DNA from: Symbiodinium sp. CCMP2592
Lineage: Eukaryota > Sar > Dinophyceae > Suessiales > Symbiodiniaceae
Direction: 5' to 3'
Assembly (NCBI GenBank): GCA_905221615.1
Contig: CAJNDT010002924.1
Location: 641,965 to 705,964 of the forward strand
DNA: 64,000 nt
Part shown: positions 39,151 to 51,100 of the stretch, piece by piece
Position numbering within the stretch: position 1 is the first letter of the stretch
Layout: each line of letters starts with the position of its first letter
Translations under genes and position numbers: made by a program
Notes under the pieces: model-generated
The model's input: only the letters and a program-made list of their open reading frames with translations
Databases searched by the model: none
What the model was told of the DNA's origin: nothing

Positions 39151-39249
39151 GGTTGACGATATAAATCCTGCATTACCCATAATAAGGAATATGCCATAAC
39201 TCCCATAGTTTAGGGTCCTTAAGGTAGTGCAGGAGTTATAACATAAACA
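39151..39249. mobile_element. MITE-like element, family D (copy 2)
   Basis: Left end TTGACGATATAAATCCTGCA, right end GTGCAGGAGTTATAACAT, and the same core words (ACCCATAATAAGGAATAT) as the copy at 3433-3531. Confidence 0.75.
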
Positions 39250-41858
39250 GTAGCAGCCCGCTGGGACTGGGTTCGGGTCCTCGGGCCTGTCAGCAGAGCT
39301 GCACGATTGGGAAGGCAACGGAAAAGTTATGTGTCAGAGGCTGGGCGCCCGGGCGAGGAGTTCGGAACCAGTCTTGGAGGTGTTTTCCCAGCCGCGCATG
39401 TATCTTTCAAAACTCATGGGGTCGAATTGTGCCTCTCCTGCTCAATAGTTTTAGGGAGTTGTAGATGCAGTGCAAGGAAGACATGGTTCGTGTGCCTCGG
39501 ATGCAAGATGGTGAGACTATTGAGACGGCAATGCTCGTCTGTAGATCCGAAGAAATCATGTGCTCAATTTCGAGTTTAATGTCTCGACCCTGTTCGAAGC
39601 ATTAGTCACTAGTCAGTCGAGGCTTGATGTCATCGTGGTTGGTCCAGATTGGTGCCTGAGATGCATGAGGTTTGAGGACCTTCAGTCCTCGCACCCGCTT
39701 TTGCTTTCTATTGAGTTTGCCGCCGCACGCATCTAAGGTTTATGACATTCGTGGCCTTGTCGGCCGCGGGAGAAGATGAAGGCAGCTGCAGGGAAAGGAG
39801 ACCAGGATAGCATTGAAAAGGGTCACAAGCAGACCAGAGTCATGACTCAAACTTACTGGAAAAAGAGCAGGCGCAGGCTCATGGTTGGCCATTCCCCCTG
39901 AGTTCCATCGCTACATCTCGAACAATCTCAGTCTTGCTCCTCGTGTCTTAGCCGCCCTCGATGGTTGTCATACACGCGGTTACAATTTCTGCAACTACTA
40001 CCGTCGCTGAGTCCAATCTTCGTTCTACTCCTCTAACTCTACTTGATTCAGTTCCAGTATCATGACTGTTTTCGGTCATCTCTGCGATGACGACTTCAGG
40101 GTCACCAGCAAAACCATGTGCTGCGGGGACTACTTGATATCTTATATATACTATAAGTATATGATATAATACCTAATCCGTACACCCTGTGCATTACAGC
40201 CCGTGGCTGGATTGAAGCTTCGCTTGTGGCATCCTGAGCAGTACAGTGTTCCCCATCCAGTCACTGTCTTGGATTATCGGATGGCATGCTCTGAAACAGG
40301 ATGACTCCTGGTGACACGTTTACCTTCCACTGCGAGATGGCTTGTTTGCAGCACCATTGTGAGGTGTGCCTGAGAACCTGTCGCCCTGGACCCCAACAGC
40401 TAAGCTCTCAGACCGGAGGTGGCAGCACGAGTGTAAGCCGACTAATGCGAAGCATCCGAGTCGCCTGGAGCTCAGCCTGTGCAACCTTCGGGACCCGAGC
40501 AAAGGCCGCGAAGTATCAGGATCCTTAGATTAACCAGAAGCGCCCTGAAAACATGGTACCCAGTGGACTGACAGGCCAGTGGGTCGTCAAGGGTTTTGCA
40601 GGGTTTCCTCGGCCAGGGCGTGTTCAGGGTACCCACGACGTGCAGACGTCCGGTGCATCCCGTAGCGCTTGGCCTGCAATGACGCTGATGCTCATCTGGC
40701 GCGAATGCTCCCCATGATGCCGACACCTTGTTACTCTTCGGATCCCGAACGACCCGTTTCGGAAGCGCGCACCGGAGAGGGGACCACTCAACAATTTGCC
40801 GTAGCTCCTATTTGGGGTCAGGGCTGTCAGATTAATCACTGCGGGCTATCACAGTCCAATCTCTGATGAATTCACGGATTTGGGTAGTCGAGGACATATT
40901 CCAGCATACCAGAGCAACAAAGCCAAACTCAGTCCCGAATGGCCTGGCGTGACATACTGCAGCAAAGCAATGAAGTGTTTCAGCCAAGCAAGAGGCAAGA
41001 GATGGCACAGTCATATCTGATATAGCAACAGGGATGTATCACAGCCTAGCAAGACATGGCATGCTAGACATGGCAGGGCAAGCGAGAAGCTCGGATCCAG
41101 AGTAGGCCCGTATTCCCTTTTTTGGGGGTTTAGGTTCTCTTATAGCCCCCTTTAAACCACAAAGGGCACCCGTTTTATTCCTAGGTTACTCTTACATAGG
41201 TCTCGGAAGATAATCAGCCGGAATGCGCTCTCAGGTCCGCACAGTGCGGCTGCTCCGTTTGGCGCCCTTCCCGAAATATTCTGAGCTTTGGAGTACCATA
41301 CTTTAATGCTTCTTTCTTAAAGGAACCATTATGAAAAAACAAGTGTATACTTTTTCACCCTTGTTACTTAAAAGCCCAGTATTTGCAACAGAGGGAACGG
41401 CAGACAGAGCAGTAGATGAGGCGGGATGGCCCCTTCGAAACTCTTCTGCTCACAAAATCCTACAGAAGCCCCTAAAAAGGCTTCTTTCAAAAAAGCCAGA
41501 AACCCAAAGCAAATTCATCATCCCTCGCAGAGGAGAGCGAAAAAAGGCTACCAAGATAGTTGTGAGGGTTCTGAGGTGGAACGAGGGAAACAGCTAGTTC
41601 ATTCTTGAGGTGTTTAGAAGGATTTAGGGCTCGAGGTTTAGCGCTTACTTTTCAGGGGTTTGGGATGTTTGGGGCTTAGGGGGTTTGTGGTTCGAGGGTG
41701 TCAACTCAGGTCTGTGTCTGGGTGTGTGTTTTGGTGTTCAAGATGGTTCAAATCGGTTCATGTCGCTCGTCAGTCAATGCATCCACCGATCCCCTGCTCC
41801 CTCCGCCTCTCCCTGCCAGCTTTTTGTGCGCAGCCCGCGGAACCACGATGCATCCAAG

Positions 41859-41942
41859 GTGAAGTTGAAGAGGATCTTAGACATGCTGAAGGACAGGATC
41901 ACATCTGAAGCCTTTGAGACTGCATGTGAGCGATTGCATCGG
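41859..41942 (+). CDS. Candidate exon, unidentified helical protein
   Basis: Twenty-eight codons between an AG|G acceptor and a GT donor read VKLKRILDMLKDRIT and then EAFETACERLHR, an amphipathic charged helix. It lies 0.66 kb upstream of the channel pore exon on the same strand and may or may not belong to that gene. Confidence 0.45.
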
Positions 41943-42606
41943 GTGTGAGACCACAATTAAAGGCATCTGCAAGGATTCCCTTGTGTCGAGTTCTCATGAA
42001 ACTACACGAAACGGACACCTCAGCCAGTGTTCGGGTGAGCCCAAAGAAGCTGAGGTTGTGTTCATCTTGCTGAACATACTGAAGCTGATCATCCTGCTCC
42101 CTGTTCGCAGGTAAACGTTTTGCAGATCGGACTTGAAGAGAGCCCGGGGTTTTCGCCTTCACAACATGTCCTGGCGATGCCTAGCGGGATCCAAGCATTT
42201 CAACACCTGTCAAGCTCTCCTTAGCTTAGTGCAAAGTACGGCGAGGCTTCTGCTGGTGAACCATTTCATCGCGGCATTGTGGCAGATGGCCCGCATTGGT
42301 CTTGGGTGTTCTCGAGGCTTAGGGTCTTCGCAAGACTCGCGCGTCGGCCCCTTCCTTGGGGCCTTTGTTTTTGCGGCGCCTGTCAGTCGAAGCTGCGTCT
42401 TTCATTTTCAGATATATATGTTTGGCACCTGCGATCGAATCAGCCTTCTGTCACTGAGTCACTTGTCCGTGGGGGCGAAAACAAGGTACTCGATGGGAAG
42501 CTTGGGTGGCGATGGCGTCCCGAACTGGAGAGATGTTGCTTGGAGCGCAGTCGAATTGTCGCCGAAAGTTGGCGTGCTGTGGCAAAGGCAGTGCTGCATG
42601 TCCCAG

Positions 42607-45565
42607 GCTTACAACATGCGACCTGAGCAACAGTCCATCTACTACCGCTATGCTACGTCCTTGCACTGGAGCCTGACACAGTTCACTCCGGCAACAGCCT
42701 CTTGGTACGCTTCGGATGGGGTGGAGTAGTCTGAAGGGCATATATACACATATGTATATATATATATATATATTGTGGTAGAGTAGAGTACGGTCGGGAT
42801 GGTGAACGTCGCAGTGGCCGGGTAGGACTATTCGATGGCAGAGGCATGTGCAGAGCTTTTATCGCAGTTTCAAAGCAGTTGCGCAATGCCTTTCCAGGTT
42901 TAGGCTGCAGGAACGTCCTCTGACCATGCCGATGCGTTTGCATTCAGGTAGACGTGCACCCGCAGAATATGGTCGAGCGCACCTTTGCGATCCTGGTCTT
43001 GATCTTTGGACTCGTCCTCTTCTCGTCAGGGCCCAAGCTGAGAGAGCAACATCGCGGCGATTCTGCCGCGCAAAACAATGCATTATAGGACGGAAGAAAC
43101 GTTTCTGTCTATCTGTATACCCCATATACATATACATACATATATATATAGAGAGAGTCAGATACAACGAACCCCAACTACCATGGGAAAACCTGTTAAG
43201 GCCCCGATATCTTTATTAAGAGCACTTTGTGCCGAGTTGAGGAGCTTTCCGTTTGCTGAAGCCAAGCCGAAACTGGCAGCTGTGAGGTCTTTTATCAGTT
43301 CAATTACTGCCTCGATGACCCAGTTGCGCAACATGCAGGCCGGCATGAAAGCTGTGCACTATTTGTGGATTTGGTGGTGCCCTGTGGTCTTACGTTTCAC
43401 AATCCTAAGACTCTGAAGTAAGAGGTAGGTGCCCTGTCTGAGCTGACATCTGGGCACGATATCTAAACCCAAAGCCCTGAGCCATCCTGAGCCACTTAAA
43501 GTTCACGCTTCATCCGAAGAGGAAGACAAATCGAAGCAATTTTGGCTGCTTCGTCGTGCCTTGGCTGGCACCAAGAACGCCGCGGTCTTGGGGGCAGTTC
43601 TTGCTGTGGAAAGTGGGAATTCCACAGCAGGCGGCAAGAGGAGGAAGGACACAGGTAAGAATAGAACCGAGAGTCATCATCCGCGGCTCTGATACCAGTG
43701 CCAAACATGTCAAGGGCCGGCAATACTACCGACGAGACATTGTGCTGCTGCATTGGGTTTGCAAGGATACCTGCAGCAGAAGCAGGTGCCGCCAGATCTG
43801 GGGTTCAAGGCTGGCATGGGGCTTGCAGAGTTCTTGGGGGTTTTTGTTCGAATGGGGCACACTCGAAGGACAAGCACAGCAGAAACCGGGCTGGTCCGCA
43901 AAGATAGGGAAGGGTCGCTTAGTCTCCGTGTGGCCCTTGCAAGAGTTTAGCCACAGCCGCTCGACTCCTGTTCAGGTCTTGCGCTACACAGAGTATGCCA
44001 CGAGCAGCCATGGCGAAGCCATCCCAGCTCCTTGCCTCAAACTTGATCTAAACCGATGGAGGCTCTTCTCCTCGTGTAGCAGGAGGCCCGATTCGTCATG
44101 ACTTCCGCAGGCGGCGAAAAAGAAACCTGCCACTCTTGGCATGCAGTTCCAGCGACAGTCCTGGCTAGCCGTGTTGGAGCACTTTCAGAGCAAGGCGCCG
44201 AGACAAGGCACCTAACGTACACAGGCGAAGTGGTGTCAAAGCAGAAGCCCTGCTGTGGCCCAGGAGCATAGGATCACCATCCTTGGAATGCTGACGAAGC
44301 AATTGCGCAGCGAACTTCGCTTCGTGACCCACTACAGTGCCTCTCCTGAATAATTCTTCCGTCCTGTGGCCTGACGCACTTGCACACTGTCAGTGCTGTA
44401 TTGTTGTGTGTCGCTGTTGCCTTGGAAAGGTATCTTACTCCCACGGGTAGCGGTGGTTGTGGTGGTAGTAGCAGTAGCTGTACTGTAGCAGTGGCAGCAG
44501 CAGAAGCAGTAGCAGTAGTAGTCGTTTTGGTGGTGCTAGTATTGTAATAGTCGTCGGCGTGGTGGTGGTGGTGGTGGTGGTGGTGGTGGTGGTGGTGGTG
44601 GTGGTGGTGGTGGTGGTGGTGGTGGTGGTGGTGGTGGTGGTGGTGGTGGTGGTGGTGGTGGTGGTGGTGGTGGTCGTCGTGGTAGTCGCGCAGTAGCAGT
44701 ATGGGTACCGGGAGGAGTAGTCGCAGCTGTCGATTCATTCTTTCTTCTCCATGCTTGCATGACCAATATTGGTTCGTCTTTGCTATGGCGGCAGCTGTTG
44801 CTGGTTTGTTGTTGCTGGTGATAGTGATGGCGATGGCGGTAGATGGTGGTGGCGACGATGACGGTTATGATGACAAACATGCAGTTGACGTTGGTGGTGA
44901 CCACGGTCCTGATTGTGAATCTTCGTTCGTTTGCATTCAAGAAGATCTTTGTTTCAATGGTTTGTGCTGGCATTCAAGTCACAGGTCTAACAGAAGGTGT
45001 TCGATGCTTACTTAGTCCTTGCCGGTGGGCTGTTGCGAGGATGCTTGCGCAAGCACGGTTTCTTCGAGTTGGTCAGTGTCATGAACGAGTCCGTGCTTCA
45101 CATGATGCCACCGAGCTGATCTGGGGATTGCTCTACAGGCCTTTCCAGTAGCATCAGCTTAATTACGTGGTCGCATTCCAGCAAATACCCAAGACAGGGC
45201 AGGTTGTATCCAAAAGCCACACAAGACCTTACGTTCAATTCCCTGGAATGAACCGTGCAGTTTGGGCTTAGGACACCTCTAGACCCAAGAAAGCATCTGA
45301 AGCGTCCATGATAGTCATCATAAGCCGTACAATCTTGGGTATTGGCACAGCATGGCCCTATGACTATTCTCAGTACTGTCATTACAACTCCTCCAACCGT
45401 GGGTTCGGAAGCACCCCCTCAAGAGCCATCTTTTCGGGCGAGTGTCTCTGTCGTTACTCTGAGGTCTCTACGAATGCTAGGCTTGCTCTTGAGGAATCGT
45501 CACCTGCAGCGCAGGAGGCGAAAGCAAGCCCAACTCCGAAGTCCCTAAAAGCCGAAAGCGGATAG
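42607..45565 (+). CDS. Voltage-gated-type cation channel, pore to C-terminus (5' exons missing)
   Basis: A membrane cation channel of the kind expanded in dinoflagellates. Exons: 42607-42690 (pore helix, YYRYATSLHWSLTQFTP; GC donor), 42948-43024 (VERTFAILVLIFGLVLFSS, the S6 segment; GT donor), 43287-43338 (FISSITASMTQLRNMQ, end of S6; GC donor), 43522-~43560 (EDKSKQFWLLRR), a short one at about 43913-43932 (SLSLR), 43976-~44020 (VLRYTEYATSSHG), 44264-~44340 (ILGMLTKQLRSELRF), 45040-~45104 (HGFFELVSVMNESVLHMM), and a likely last exon 45464-45565 ending in TAG. The order pore, S6 and tail helices (C-linker-like) fits the family. No GYG potassium filter is visible. S1-S5 and a possible nucleotide-binding domain were not found; the former should lie upstream. 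Confidence 0.8.
42752..42773. repeat. (TA)n tract in channel intron
   Basis: A TATATATATA run inside the intron between the pore and S6 exons. Confidence 0.85.
44560..44674. repeat. (GTG)n trinucleotide expansion in channel intron
   Basis: About 38 uninterrupted GGT/GTG units lie between the exons at 44264 and 45040. On the other strand they translate as poly-His or poly-Pro, which is not a gene. Confidence 0.95.
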
Positions 45566-48164
45566 AAAATATGTACGTACACATGTAGCATCTGTATGCC
45601 TAGAGATATTCGGTCAGATGCTATCTTCTCAGCGATTGAGGCATTGGTTGTGGCACACATGATGTATGTGCATATAAATAAATATATATATATATGAGCC
45701 CGATACCTTTAGGGTCTATTTAACTAGTCTGCCATATATACAATATAAGATCCCTATCTAAATCATATGTTCCTACATATTATATTACAAGACTTACGCT
45801 CTGAAAAGTTTGGCATTACTTAGGTCTATAATATTTTTATCGTTATTTCCGACATCAATGCAACGTTGAATCCTGCTTAATATACATTGTCACCTATACG
45901 AGCAACAGAATTTCATTAATTCGTACCTATAGCAATATCAGTACGAATCCCATGAAACACAAAGCAACCACACTCCAACCAAAATAATCATAGTAAGTAT
46001 TGCTTACAACCCTGTCGCTGTGAATCCTACCTAGTGTAACTTAGTATCAAGACAATCGTTTATTAGGTATTGCATATACAATGTCAGTACCAATGCAGCC
46101 GGACAGGAATTACAAACGATGCAATCAAAAATAATTCTATAAAGTATCGGCTATCTGGTGCAATATAAACCTTCCTGTGCCTTTATTGAGACAGTTATTT
46201 TGGCACTACACTAAGCCATATCGTAATTTCTGTTCGACTGCATTAGTACTGACACGATATATACAATACCTAATGAATAATTATAGTGGTGCTAACTTAC
46301 ACTAGGTAGAGTTCGCAGGGACAGGGATATAAGCAATACTTACTATGATTATTTTGGTTGTAGTGGTGTTGCTTTCTGTTTGATAGGTTTTGTAGTGACA
46401 CGGACCTAGATAAGAAGCAATAGAAGTACTCTGCACGTAGCGGATATAGCTTACGCTGAATAGTATTCGTAGTCGCAGGGTCATATACAATACTTACTAT
46501 AATTATTTTTGATTGCATCGTTTGTAATTTCTGTTCAACTGCAGTAGTGCTATCTGTTGCAACTCGGATGCATAACCAATTCAGGGCTCAGGGCGCTATC
46601 CCAAACCTCAAGCCTGTGTGGTGCCTCTTGATCTAGTCTTCTTCGGCTTTGTAGCTCCTGACCATCGCAGTCAGCCGATCACCACTGGCAAAAAGCCATC
46701 GTTGGATCTTGGACAGTAACTGTCCCGGGGCCCGGAAAGATCACGCCATCGGACAGTTGTTGCATCCAGTCTTCTTAAGGTGTGCTGGGCTTAAAACCTT
46801 ATTAGGTCACTACCCCTTCCTGCCAAAGGCCGAGCGGTTGAACTGCATACGAGGATAGTTTGCCTTGTTCGCATGGCGTGAAAGCAAGCTTCAGGCCCGG
46901 AAGCATTGTGAAAGTAAATGACTGCAGTCTTGCTGGCTTGAAATGTATTTTCGTGGCTCGTAGTTGTGTGATTGGAAACAATCATGTCAGTCGTGCTGTT
47001 TCGCAAATGTACTGCTTTACCTAGGGCCAGCCCTTCGTTCGATGCCTGAATCAAGCAGAGGCCACATGCCTTCCGCAGCAATCCCTTTCACAGTGAACCG
47101 TCGCGGCTCACGCTTGCTCGGAGGTCGGGTACAACAAAGCTTTCTCAAAACCTGAGTCTTGTTATGCCTAGAGATCAGTCCCCGCCATCCGTGCTTGCCT
47201 TATAGCTTGCAAGGCAAGCCATCTCAGAATCGGCGGCGCTGCTCGCGCCTGCCGGATAAGGGTATGCATTCAGGATACTTCGAACTGTCGTGCTAACACT
47301 GCGCCCCGCCTCCATGGGCTGTGATAAATCGCAGCGTCGGTGCTACTCCTGCCACGGAATGTAATAACACATGGTACTACTTTGCCCTATGGCTCTAAAG
47401 GGCCGGTTAACTGAGGCGGTTAGCAACCTCCCCATTTTACGGGGCGGTTGCGTCAAAGGGCTTTGTGCACGACGAGGGTTTTGCTAGTATATCGGCCCGA
47501 CAAGAAACAGTTAGAAAGATCCTTGGAACCCATAGAAACTTGATCTTGAAACACATAAACACAGCCCAAACTTGGCTATACTGCATGAATGGGGCCATGT
47601 AGCAGCTTCACCTTTCAGCTGCATAGGGATGGCTGGCTTGCAGGCTTTACAGTCGAGATAAGAGCACAGAGAGAGGCTCGTGGCTGTGAGTAAATTAGGG
47701 TTGAATGATTCGAAAAGCCGAGCAGGATTTGCTAAGAATGCCATATAAGCTGGGTTTAGGCTGAACCCAGAAAACAAATCCAGATTCTTTTTTCTTGTTG
47801 CGAGCACAGGCTTTCTCGTTTCCGGCCCCCAGCACAGCTGTTCCTTAGGTGAAATCAAATTGCCGTCGTAACAAAAATTAGCTGTTGTCCAGTGTTGAAA
47901 TGACAGCCGAGAATCCAAGATGAAGTCATCGCATGAAGCCAGCTGCAATCTTTGTCCTAAGTATTGGGCAAGACACCATGTTGGTATTTTACTCCCACTC
48001 CTCCAATGTGGACTTCAATGCCAAGGGTCCGGGTGAGCTTTCCCTTGCTTGCACGAAGTTTAAGCACCCCCATCTTGACCATCCATCGCGAAAGGCTGCC
48101 ATGACCACGAGGTGATTTCAAAGCCGTACCTCACATGAAGGCTTATTAGATAAGGTAGTTCTAT
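45566..48164. other. Convergent intergenic region (plus block meets minus block)
   Basis: No exon is supported on either strand. The left part is the AT-rich inverted-repeat block listed separately. The rest (46.56-48.16 kb) has normal composition and only scattered open frames, the longest on the minus strand at 47511-47948 without recognisable protein features. Confidence 0.55.
45640..46560. repeat. AT-rich block of inverted and direct repeats
   Basis: Strikingly AT-rich compared with its surroundings. A segment containing AACCAAAATAATCATAGTAA (about 45960-46080) recurs in inverse orientation at about 46262-46395. Another containing ACAAACGATGCAATCAAAAA (about 46105-46150) recurs inverted at about 46488-46535. 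Related monomers occur at least four times in both orientations. No open frame of note. Confidence 0.75.
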
Positions 48165-51100
48165 TTGGTCACTGCAGGTGCTAGGCCCCTGGCGCTTTAC
48201 CCACCCCATCGAATCTTCGCCAGCGAAATTGTGATAATATCTCACATTGAGCCCTGATGATGACAAGGTTCACATGTGCATTCTAGTCGGCTGAACCACA
48301 CAAGCCCTGGACATGTACATGTACAGTGAAGCCCAGTGTCGCCACAACCGGATGTCCCGGAGCAAATGGCTCATGGCCTCAGGTGCCACAAGATCAGGTG
48401 AAATATTCTAATGGACTCACCCAACACTTCTTGCAAGGAAGGCACATGGAATTTGGGTTTCATCACCCATGACAGAACTCCCGACCTGACCAAAAACACG
48501 AATCGTAGATAGTGAGATCAGGCTCTAATTGAAAAAGATGGGGTTCATTATTGCATGTCTCTTGCACCTGTGCGCAAGCTTCGTCAGCAATCGATGGCAT
48601 TGTAAGAACCGGTGGCCAGCTTTGTAAATTTCGGCAGCATCAGATTCGGACCTCAGCTAGGGAGATGAGTGGATCCTATTCAGATTCAAAAAACAAAACC
48701 AATCGGACATGATTTGACCCAGCCATGTAAATGCCATGCTGCAAATACCGCGGTGCTGCTTCGAGTCGGCTATACCATTCAGCATAGGAGGACCTGAGTT
48801 CTGGTTTGGATTAGGGTTTAAGACTTGTGGAGTTTTTGCCCACCTATAGACAAGGGGTTCCGGAATTATTTATTGGTGCAGGGGTTTTCTACCAGGATGG
48901 GAGAACCAGGACCTGTGTACAGTAGACATTGAAACCACTTATTCTGATTGCTCACTAGGCTGCAAGGCAACAGCATGGATCCCGAGGTCGGACTGAGGGT
49001 GTGCAGGTGCAGCTTCAGTGCACTTCTCTGAAAGCCATTGAAGGATGATTCTGCTGTTGTAGGCCTTTGTAGCAAAGTAGAATCCATGCAATTTCTTCTT
49101 GAGTTGAGACGGCCGGAACCTCTTCTGGCTGCATGCAACCTTCTTTGCAGCCCGCCACATCTTGAAATCCTGAAACGCATTGTCAAGCACTTCTTCCTCG
49201 GTCAAAGTAGCTGCATCACCCCACAGACCAGCATCCATCAAGGACTTGATGGCCCCACCATTTGCTGTCAGGGTCAGGCCCAGATTGTTGACATGCATGC
49301 TACAGAACTTGACCATGGATATGTCGAACCCACGAATGAACAAAAGAGGGCCTCAGTGTCACATGTTGAAAGCTGAACGAACATCAAACTCGGTTGTACT
49401 AGCTATAGGTTCAACCATGTCACTCAAGCGTCCTTGTCGTACTTTGTGAAGTATAAATTGCGATGTCGTGGCCATTGTCGAAACCCAGGCCGCTGAGTCT
49501 CCAGTCTCGTAATACCGAAGCGGGGATTCATCAGAAGCTTCAGCACCGCAAAATAGACAGCACTTTTTGCTTGTCGGGCAATGAAGAAGACGAAGCGACC
49601 GTTCGTGGAATTTCCAATCTCCCTTTAATTCGCAAGCAGCAAATACCCTCCCGTGCGCCAGGAGATCTCCTGCCCGCTTCATCTTGGAAGACGACAAAGC
49701 TTGGCCACTTGGCCCGACTGCTGGAAATCTGCCCCCAAATGCTATGTTCGAGCTCCAGGCCATGTGATTCAGGATGGGTGCCAAGCTGTCGAGGTTTTCA
49801 TGAATCATATATTCGTCCTTCATACAGAATACCATGAATTGCCCAAGCCTGACCTCTTTAGGTCGGAAAAGAGTCAAACTGATAAACATGGCTGTCACTT
49901 TCTCTTTGCCATCCCATGACAGATTACATTCATCTCCGTAAATCGAGAACGGAATGTGCGAGTGTCTGCGGGGGTCGGTTTCATCATACTGCGTTGAAGG
50001 ATGATTGACAGCAAACGGGACATTGTGGTTGCAGAGGTGTGTCCAGTATTCTGTAACCTTCTCCGGCGGTGTCTGCACTCCCAATTCACAATGTACATAA
50101 CTCAGGATTTCGTGGATGTCTAGTACAGGTACTGTAGTCGAGGCATGAATCCACTCCCCAGCCACAAATTCCCATACCGGAACTTCGATGAGTGTGGGCT
50201 CCTCAGTATTACATGGACCAAATGCATGCAATGCCAGATAGCTAGCTACATGTAAATTAAACAGCTTATATATTACTCATAATATACTGAATGGTGATCA
50301 AATACCTCGCCAAGGCTCCAGGGGCAGTTTCACTGTCTTGAAGAAGTCACGTGCAGAGTTGCCAGGTTTGAATCGCATCAATGATCCCAGAGTCTTGCCC
50401 TTGAAGTACTTGTTGGCCTCCTGTTCATAATCTGGAAGATGCTAGAATTTATATAATTGTTTAAACCCACACTAGTCACAAGGAGTTTGAACCGATGTCC
50501 TTGAAACCAGCTCGGGCATCTTTCAAAGCTGCATCAACACTGGAAGCCTGGGCCGAGGAGACATTGCTGAATGAGATACTTGCGACCATTCATGGGTGCA
50601 CTTCGATTGCAAAAGTACAGGGAAGACAAGGCTCGCCACTGGATATCTTCTCACATATATGCTGTAGCAGCCCATCACCGTCCTCAGCATCGACATCATC
50701 ACCTGGCACGAATGTGGGGGTTCCGGAATCATATAGTTGCTGGGTATGCCGGGTTTTCAACTCAATGGAATCTTGTTTTTTCCCGAGCGAAGCTTCTTCG
50801 GAAACTCAGCGGAGGTTCTAAGATTGAAACTCAGATTCAGCCTATGGCAACATGCACCATGCGCTGCATACATCCCACGGCACCTCTACATATATAGACA
50901 ACGAACAGGCGTGCAGGGTCACAATTAACATTTGTCTAGCCATCCGAGGTGCTCATTGTACACAACTCATCGAGACGCTGCCGGTGCTGCTACATCTGGG
51001 CCCCTGTGGCTGCCACCATGCACCTGGTACTCCTGGTGTTAAGAGATAGTGAGGTGAGGTTTGTAGGGAGGCATAAAAACAACCACGGGGATTTCGCTAT

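Larger units (their letters stand above)
36619..41858. other. Stretch with only weak candidate exons
   Basis: From 36.99 to 37.56 kb the sequence is a degenerate GTA/GCA/TGG trinucleotide field. Isolated open segments (about 38700-38760 and 40210-40310) look coding-like but lack partners. The segment near 40430-40470 reads VSRLMRSIRV, an Arg-every-third pattern like a voltage-sensor S4 helix, and could be an upstream exon of the channel gene. A family D element lies at 39.15 kb. Confidence 0.35.

Noticed and set aside
44274..44973. Minus-strand open frames with poly-His and poly-Pro
   Set aside because: They are translations of the uninterrupted GTG repeat inside a channel intron on the other strand.
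47511..47948. 145-residue minus-strand frame downstream of the large gene
   Set aside because: It has no recognisable motif, no link in phase to the last exon, and an amino-acid composition typical of chance frames.
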